Part shown: positions 56,675-64,000 of the stretch, piece by piece
How positions within the stretch are numbered: position 1 is the stretch's first letter
Layout of the letters: each line of letters starts with the position of its first letter
From: Mauremys mutica
Taxonomy: Eukaryota > Chordata > Testudines > Geoemydidae
DNA length: 64,000 nt
Direction of reading: 5' to 3'
Assembly (NCBI RefSeq): GCF_020497125.1
Contig: NC_059081.1
Span: forward strand, 16,959,105 to 17,023,104
Translations under genes and position numbers: made by a program
Notes under the pieces: generated by a model
Databases searched by the model: none
The model's input: the letters and a program-made list of their open reading frames with translations, nothing else
Told to the model about the DNA's origin: nothing

Positions 56675-59310
56675 GGGTAATGATTTTCAGAAGTGACTGG
56701 GGATTTTGATGTCTCCATTTTTGGGTGCTCACCTTGGCACACCTTAAATGCACCTGATTTTTAGAAGGTGGGTTCTCAGCACTTTAGGAAAATCATAAAG
56801 GTGTCTCAGATTAGGCATCCAAAATGACTAGTCACTTTTTAGATTCTTGGCCCTGGTCACTGCCCTGAGGAACTCACAACCTCAGTTCAGAGAGCCTGAA
56901 AGGTAGAGGATGGAGGAGATAGGGAAGAAGTGGAGAGTTACAATAATAGGGTATATTCACAAATTTAACCCCGATCCTCAAAATGAATCCATGCCAATGG
57001 AATCTTGTGAAAAGTCCCACTAAAGTCGGTGGGGTCTGCACAGATACAGAGGTCTACCCATGGGTATCCAATTGTAGGATGGGTGCAAATTTAGAGGCCC
57101 ATTGAAAAATTTTCCTGAAGACTTAAATGTTTTCAAACAATTTGGATATACTGCTGATCTCCCTCTATTTTAAACACATTTTATGACAACAAACATTAAA
57201 TATATGAAAGTGGTAATGTGAGTTATAAAGCCTATCAACCAAAAGCAGAAGGAAAATAAAATTCATTCTATCATGGTGGTTTCTTGTGCTATGTTAAATA
57301 TGTTAAATAAAGACTCAGTACAAATGTTTTAAGCAAAACTACATAGAAAAGTAGTAATGCCATAATTAATAGTAAGAAATCAAGGGTCTATGTTTTGCAT
57401 TTTGTTGACAGAAAATCTGGTCATTAACTTGCAGTATATCAAGAGTCATTCCACACCATGGCTGAAGTAGCAAGCACAGTAGCAACAGTTGCAGTATCCA
57501 TCTGTGCCATAAATATTTCAAAAATCTACTTTGCAAAGAGAAAGCCCTTGATTAACGAAAAGTAGTTTCAATTTTTTTTAAAAGTAACCACACAATTCAT
57601 CATTATTATAGTTCAAGAGAGTGTATTAGATCACTGATGAGAGAAGGTTGGATATAAGTAAATTAACAGGCCACCTTTAACCTGCTTGACATGTTTAGCA
57701 TGTACCATCAATAGTGCAACATGCCAATTGTATTATGACTAGTGGGAGAGTCGTATAACATTACAGAAATGATAGATATTTTGGCTCCTGTGCATTTTTT
57801 AGGATTTTGTTTTAAAACTGATCTAACAAGCTTTCGAGTAATAAAGAAAAGAATATACTGCTCTCCTTGTAAGTAATAAATAAGACCAGGGCTAGCATAG
57901 GAGTTCTGGATTCTGAAGCTAATGAAAAATGTCTATGACTTTTGACATTTTGGAATTTTTCTGCGTGACTGGATGGAGATGGATGGGCGGGTTGGTGTGA
58001 TTGCAAACAGTTGAACAAATTTCACTGTGAGCCTTGGGAGCATCATAGGAAGGTCATAAAGGGCAAGCACTTGGTAAAAGCACTGAAAGCAGATCAGCCA
58101 GATCTCAGGGGAAACTTTTAATGATTATCCAGGAGAGGTGGGTGCACCCTTCAGCTTTGTTTCTCTGAGCAGCCCTTAATGTCCGGATGCCCCAACATTT
58201 TAATTCTTTTTGGGGAGTAACCTGACAACCTTTCCGATCAGCATAGTTAAACTGACTGTAGGGCACAGAGAGAGAGTCATAAGCATTAGTAATGTAGCTA
58301 GGGAAACCCCTTGGGTCCTTTAGCAACTACATGGCATGTAATTCCTAACACACAACTGCTAAGAACCCTGCAAAGTTCCCTAGCTACTTCACCAAGTCTT
58401 ATGGAGCATCTAGTCCCTGCAGGCAATGTAGCAACTACATTACAAGGAATTATTCTCAGTTCCGGCTGCTTTACGGGGGAAGAAGTCAGCCTGTTTTCTC
58501 TCACCAAATTCCTATGTGGATTTCAGAGTCATTGGCCCTTAGTTCCCTGGAGCCCCAAGAAGCTAAAGGACATGGATAGCAGCCCAAGTTCTGCCTGATG
58601 GGGACAGTTAGTTTCAGGAGGGAATGGTTTGGGATCAGGCCATAGTCCCACCTCACAAGAAAACAACTAAGGAAAGTTTGGGAGGATCCTGGAGAGGGCA
58701 TTTTTGGCAAGGGATGGGAGTGGGGGTCTAGATCTGAGCCAGCTGTATTGGACAAAATTTGGATCTGATTTTTCACAGGTAGCATGGAATCTGAACCCAC
58801 CCGAATTTCAGCTGGTTTCAGGAACCTAGCCAAATACTTCATACTGACTTATTCATGATGAGTCACTCTCATACACAAAGTAATGGGGTGGACCATCACC
58901 AGGGATAAGACCCTCAAAATGCCCTATCCTGTAATCTGGCAGGAGTCATTCCCAAGAGACAGAATCATAGAATCATGTTATTATGTATTTATTTTTTTAA
59001 TAAGGAACCCAAACCAGCCCACAAAAGGCATGTCTCGTCTTCCTTAGGGCTGTAGTATCTACCACTAGTTACATAGCTGTGGTGGGAGGGAGAACTGGGG
59101 CCAGCAATGAGCAGAAGGCGCATTTAAATGAGCTGCCTACCCCACAGGCAGTTTTTCAGTTTTTGATCATGGAGTGGGGTTGCTTTGGATTTTTTCTTCC
59201 TTTGGTTTTCTTCCTTTCCTTTTTCTTGTTTGTGAATAGGTCGTTGAATCACTGGCATAGATTGCTTGTTGTGGCTGTATGACTGAGAAGCCTTCATATA
59301 TTTCAGAGAC
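56675..59310. other. No gene recognised
   Basis: AT-rich right flank of the DIRS element. Worn gattttcagaagtg / cacctgatttttagaagg-type repeat remnants lie at 56685-56800. The 58311-58842 frames on both strands have no domain or splice support. Confidence 0.4.
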
Positions 59311-59313
59311 TGT

Positions 59314-59430
59314 TAGGGTGACCAGATGTTTATAGGGACAGTCCTGATTGTTGGGTCTTTTACTTATATAGGCTCCTATTGCCCCCCACCCCGTGTCCTG
59401 ATTTTTCATACTTGCTGTCTGGTCACCCTA
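59314..59430. mobile_element. 113-bp MITE with TA flanks (mariner-like)
   Basis: The element 59316-59428 starts gggtgaccagat and ends tctggtcaccc, inverted copies of about 11 bp, and is flanked by TA on each side. A TA duplication fits Tc1/mariner elements; the superfamily is inferred. A right-half fragment of the same family is at 5062-5099. Confidence 0.75.
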
Positions 59431-59434
59431 GAGA

Positions 59435-61560
59435 CCGTAGGACCTTTTGTAAGAAATAATAAAAAAACTTAAACAAAAAGTAGAAGTCCATGGAATAGCA
59501 TTTGCTATCTTCAAATCTTTCTCTTCCCTGAAGATCACCTAAATAATCTGGTGTTAGTTCCAGAAACAAAGTCCATTATTACAGCTCTACGACTATCTTG
59601 AAAGAGTTTTCTGCCATTGAATGGAGCAGTTCTTATTATCTGTCTGGGATAGCAATAAGTTTGCACTTAACAGAAGCAGCTTTCTGGACACAATTGCCAA
59701 GTCATTGATTTTCCCAGTGACCAATAGGCCACTGCTGCTCCTGTCATACTGCAGACATAAAGCCTCCTTCTGAGACAGCATCATCAGTACAACGAATTTG
59801 ACTTTTGCTAGAACTTGCACTTTGTGAATTTCCACTGCGATGGAGATGGGGATAACAGAAAACTCAGTTACTTTCCACCCTGTGGTCTTCTAATAGCTTT
59901 CACCACTGCATTCCAGCTATGTCCCAACTATGTCCAGGACCTGTGGAATAGGCAGGTAAAACTTTGCTCTTCCAGAAAAGAGCACTAAGGAGGCTGTAAT
60001 GACCTTTAATCTCCATACCAGAATAGTTGACTCAAGAGCTGTATCATAGCTGCCTACCTGTTGTTCAACCATGTATGATGAGTATTTATCACTCCACCAT
60101 CTTTTGAGATATACATACAGTCCTAGGACAAAGTTCTTTAGAGCCGCGAGAGCCTGAAAATCTCACAGGGTGAACAAAATTATATGTAAAAAAAAAGGTC
60201 TTATAACTTGAGACCAATATCCAATGTAAATACACAATCAAGGTGCTCCTTTCCTTTTGGTTTAGGCTCAAGCCCTGCTGCTGTTAAGTCTGATAAAATA
60301 AAACACTTTTTCAAAGACAACCAATCCACCCATCAGACACATGGATTTAAAAAGTACAGTTTCATGCCAATCTTTTGCTCCCCTAACTCTTCTCCTCTCT
60401 CTTTGTGAAATCCCCTCTTTCATTGATTATAAGCCTGACCATTACGTAAGAAACCACCAAGAAAAAAACGTTATTTGTATATGGTAAATACATGCTCCCA
60501 TCACGTACTCTGACACCAGCCCCTCTACACCTCCCCATAGGCGCACAACCATTCCTTCCTCCCTGTCTCTCAAGCTTTAACTGAGCCCTGCTCCCCTCAA
60601 AGCTGAAGTGCATTGATAATGAGAGTGTGACAAATTGATCTTCTTCTTCAGCAAGTCCTTTGACTCCTGCACTTGGAACTGTTTGAATATTCAGGCAGCA
60701 TGAAATTAAAACCTCTTTGATCCTAAGTTTAGATATCTGAGTTTGAAACTCTGATGAACAGCTTTCTGTAGCTGAAACATCCGCATGATTTTCATTTTTG
60801 AATGGAAAATTGAGAAAAAGCTAAATACATGTATTTATTTTCTTCAGCTACTTACAGAAATAAACATTAATTAAGAAGTATGATACTCTTTTTGTCTTCC
60901 ACTCTTCTGTTTGTCTTACTGTGAAAGATTAGCACAGTCATGCAGACTGGTGATTTCCCATTGTTTTTTAAATGTTACCTTTGTGGTCATTATTTGTCTA
61001 TGTCTTTTTCGATACACAATATGTCATATCATCATAGTACAAAAACATGTTCAAAGTCATTGTACTTGTTGGAGTTCTGGCATTTCTTAAATTGCCATTT
61101 TCCCCCTTGACCACTTTCATTTAAAGTACTGTGGAATTAAGAATAACAATAGAAATATTTATATAGTACTTTTTAAATATAAGATTTACGAAACTAACAA
61201 TTACCTATGGCAAGATTGTGCCATCATAAATATCACTCATTGAATTTAATGGGAGTTGAGTGAGGGGCAGTTTGCCCCCTAGTTTCTAAGTGAAAACTGA
61301 ATTCTAAGGCCAAACAAGGGATAAAATGACATTATTGTCACTAACGTCAACATTAAGCACATGCTTAAATCCCTCCCTACTTTAAGTCTGTGCTTAAGTA
61401 CTTTACTCTACTGGGGCCTCTGTGAGTCAATAGTACCTTTATTATCTTCCACTTCAAAATATTACAGAATTGCCAAGATATGTGTATGCATAAATTGAGT
61501 TACATATGATTGCCCTGCTACAATATTTGTCTTTACTCAGCCTGTCCCCTGCCTTCCACG
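59435..61560. other. No recognised feature
   Basis: AT-rich DNA without a supported gene or element. Short frames (59593-59835, 60383-60613) look random. Confidence 0.45.
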
Positions 61561-61564
61561 GTCA

Positions 61565-61680
61565 TCAGGTTATAAACTCTTCAGCACAGGGACCATGTCT
61601 TATGGGAAGTGTCTGGTGCAAATTTGAGTGCTTAATAACACCACCACCGCAAAGATATAATTAATAAAGGTCAACTCGGG
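61565..61680 (+). mobile_element. MIR/L3-type tail, worn
   Basis: ataaactcttcagcacaggg and accatgtcttatgggaagtg resemble the tail block after the CORE domain in the SINE at 7225-7555. No head is seen. Confidence 0.5.
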
Positions 61681-61689
61681 GCAGTCTAA

Positions 61690-62535
61690 TGTAGCCTTTC
61701 CAAAGATCATACATTTTGTTGCAGTAGCCATGCATTGTATTTCATTGTGGGAGACCTGATTCAAGACACATGCATTGGATCCTTCTTCTTATGATTGGTA
61801 GAAAGTGAAAGCAGAACAGGCAGGATGTGCTCTCTCACCATTTGGAGAGATTGCAGCCTTGCGGATCAAAGAGCAAGCAGGCTGACCTTCAGAGAACTGG
61901 ATAACCCTCAGAGCCTTTCACTCTTCCTCCCTTTCCTACCGGAAGTCAAATTACTGATTGTAGACCAGAGTGCTGGGGTTTAGGTAAAGGGTCAGAAGTT
62001 AAAATCAGAGCTTAGCATAAAGCACCCTTCCTCTTAGCAAACATGGAAAATGTGATATTGAGACAATCAGTCAGATTCAGATCTCATTTATGCTGGTATG
62101 TATCTGGAGCAATTCATCTAAAAATCAATGGCGTTCATCCAGACTGTGTGAATACAATCAGGATCTGGCCCACAAGCACCACATGTTACGATGTATCTGC
62201 TAAGGGAGAAAGGAAAGTCCCACATCACACAAGAAGAGGTTAAGACATTACAATGGGCCAAATTCTATCCTTAATTACACATTGCCCAATCCAATTAACT
62301 TCATTGTTTCTTCTCCCTCCTTCAGCCTGAGGTCACATATTAAAATTCTGAAAAATATTGAGATAGTAAAACTTTACAAGAAACAGTGTAATAAAAAAAT
62401 AAAACATCATGAAAATGCCTTAGGAACATGCTCTGTATCCAGTTAGACCTACTAAAAGCCCTTTAGAAACATTAGAATAATTAATTAGCTTTATTATAAT
62501 CAGTTTCTGTATAATGCAGTATATGACATAATATT
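61690..62535. other. No gene recognised
   Basis: AT-rich DNA. Small frames at 61795-61983 and 62043-62243 lack support. Confidence 0.4.
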
Positions 62536-62541
62536 ACCACA

Positions 62542-62980
62542 AACATAAGCATAGGCACCGACTTCCCCGCTTTCCTGTGGGTGCTTGACCCCCCCCCCCC
62601 TTTGCCTCTGGCCCTGCCCCCACTCCACACCTTCCATGAGGCCCTGCCCCTGCCCTGCCTCTTCCCACTCCTGCCCCACCCCCATTCCAATCCCTTCCCC
62701 AAATCCCCGCCCCGCCTCTTCCCCTCGTCCTCTCTGAGTGCACCACGTTACCGCTCCTCCCCTCCCTCCTGGAGCCTGCTAATGCTGCCAAACGGCTGGA
62801 AGCGCTGGGAGGTAGGCAGAGAAACGGGGACGCAGCACACTCAGGGGAGGAGGTGGAGGAGGAGGTGGGGCGGGAGATGAGGGGAGCTTGGCTGCTGATG
62901 GGTGCAGAGCACCCACTAATTTTTCCCCATGGGTGCTCCAGCCCCGGAGCACCCACGGAGTCGGCGCCTATGAACATAAT
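62542..62980. mobile_element. 423-bp non-autonomous hAT-type element
   Basis: The element 62550-62972 begins cataggcaccgactt and ends, reversed, cataggcgccgactccgtgg. It is flanked by aacataag (62542-62549) and aacataat (62973-62980), an 8-bp duplication with one change. The interior is C-rich on the plus strand (C-run at 62589-62600). Overlapping Gly/Arg- or Pro/Leu-rich frames (up to 147 codons) are compositional. Confidence 0.75.
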
Positions 62981-62999
62981 ATATGTATCCTTAAAACAC

Positions 63000-63445
63000 A
63001 GAACCTTGATGCATAGTCAGGCATAAAAAGGTAGAGAGCACGCTGACCTTTATTAACATGACTTCTAAAATGGTTGATACAGAAAAGAAGAGCATGGGAG
63101 TTTAAATTCATAACTTTGCTAAACAGTAAAAATCATGGACTGAATAAAGACACTGGATTTATGGCCTATTACAACAATCTATAACCCACTATCCCTCTTC
63201 CCCCAGTTTTTTTTCCCCCTCTTCCTCCCCCACACCCCGTGGCTAGAAATGTGTTAACCTTGAGTAATCCCTTGAAATATGCGTTAACTACTTATGCTAA
63301 ACAATCTGTTCCACCTCATATTTAGCTGTGACACTCTGAGTATATTTCCCAGACCTGAAGAAGAGCTCTGTATAACCTCAAAAGCTTGTCTCTCTCACCA
63401 ACAGAAGTTGGTCCAATAAAAGATATTACCTCATCCATTTTGTCA
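63000..63445 (+). mobile_element. Penelope-like element 3' end
   Basis: In the plus orientation about 30 codons to the stop at 63182-63184 read ...SKNHGLNKDTGFMAYYNNL, the C-terminus of a Penelope polyprotein of the same family as 23574-24131. The 3' region follows: ttaactacttatgctaaaca, agacctgaagaagagctctg, and the tail accaacagaagttggtccaa ... attacctcatccattttgtc. Upstream coding is missing, so it is a truncated copy. This single copy is better preserved than the inverted pair. Confidence 0.8.
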
Positions 63446-63449
63446 TACA

Positions 63450-64000
63450 AGGAAAATATAGATCTTTCATTAAAATAAAATCACAACATTTTTGCAACTT
63501 AAATATTTCCTGGCTCAGTTTTGTAATATTAAGATAATTTAAGTGAATGATTATGAAGCTTGTCCTAAATGGTTGCCCACTGCCCCAAAGAAAATGTTTA
63601 TAAGCTGAGTAGAATAATTATATTCTCCTATTAAATATTGCTCCTTCAGGGCTAGTTATTGTGGAGTGTAAATGTGCCACTTTATATGCAAATAAAATAT
63701 ACTTAGAGTTGAATAAAAAGTTCAGCATATATCTACTGACAAATCATCTTATTATGTTCTATATTATCAGAGAGAACATCTTGTGGTATGAAATGTTAAT
63801 AGAGTTCAACGGGATACAATACTTGCTTCCTTGTTTCTATGAAATCATCTTAGTTATAGTTTCAGTTCTTTCATTTTCCTTAACTACATTTTAGTTTAAA
63901 GGGAATTTTAATAATGTAGTTCAATCTATTACATTTCATACATGAAAATATGTAGATTTCACAACCATGCATTAATAATGTCTGATATTTGTAAACATTT
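63450..64000. other. No recognised feature
   Basis: AT-rich DNA to the window end. The 77-codon frame at 63661-63894 is hydrophobic, but its AT-rich codon use and lack of context suggest chance. Confidence 0.4.

Noticed and set aside
1..64000. CRISPR arrays, bacterial operons, rRNA or intact tRNA genes
   Set aside because: None present. tRNA-like promoter boxes occur only inside SINEs, and repeat content is that of a vertebrate genome.

Overview
This is a vertebrate nuclear DNA window. The repeat content points to a turtle, most likely a cryptodire. Supporting features are a tRNA-headed SINE with a CR1 tail (the tortoise pol III/SINE type), young CR1 LINE 3' ends, Penelope-like element tails, many non-autonomous hAT elements with 8-bp target duplications, and a nearly full-length DIRS retrotransposon. 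No complete host protein-coding gene, rRNA, functional tRNA or CRISPR array is visible. Base composition is AT-rich intergenic or intronic DNA, broken by short GC-rich islands that nearly all turn out to be transposons. Two short stretches flanked by good splice signals (19791-19868 minus, 30262-30301 plus) are possible exons. They are unproven and lie on opposite strands.

Layout. 0-8 kb: several inverted-repeat MITEs, a decayed hAT transposase (2.85-4.5 kb, minus), an old CR1 3' region, a 304-bp palindromic MITE with a perfect 8-bp target duplication, and a MIR-like SINE. 8-16 kb: mostly unremarkable AT-rich DNA, with an old CR1 interrupted by a 740-bp hAT element (11.6-12.3 kb). 16.4-18.3 kb: a solo LTR with a 5-bp duplication, itself split by a CR1. 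19-26.5 kb: a cluster of a candidate exon, a tortoise SINE, two hAT elements with perfect 8-bp duplications, and three Penelope-derived insertions, two of them inverted pairs. 26.5-43 kb: mainly AT-rich DNA with worn MIR and L2 pieces and an 840-bp MITE at 35.1-35.9 kb. 43-49 kb: a 112-bp hAT MITE, a CR1, and further Penelope, CR1, MIR and tRNA-SINE fragments. 50.4-56.7 kb: the DIRS element on the minus strand. 57-64 kb: AT-rich DNA, a small TA-flanked MITE, a 423-bp hAT-type element and a Penelope 3' end.

The DIRS element is the centrepiece. It has non-identical inverted terminal repeats, a Gag-like ORF with a Cys/His cluster and a long Arg-Ser-rich domain, an RT-RNase H ORF, and a tyrosine recombinase ORF overlapping the end of the RT frame. 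An internal complementary region next to the 3' terminal repeat matches the two outer ends joined end to end. About five frame-breaking lesions make this copy non-coding as it stands, but all its cis-acting parts are present. Nesting gives a relative history: old CR1, then hAT insertions; LTR, then young CR1; MITE, then inverted Penelope tails.
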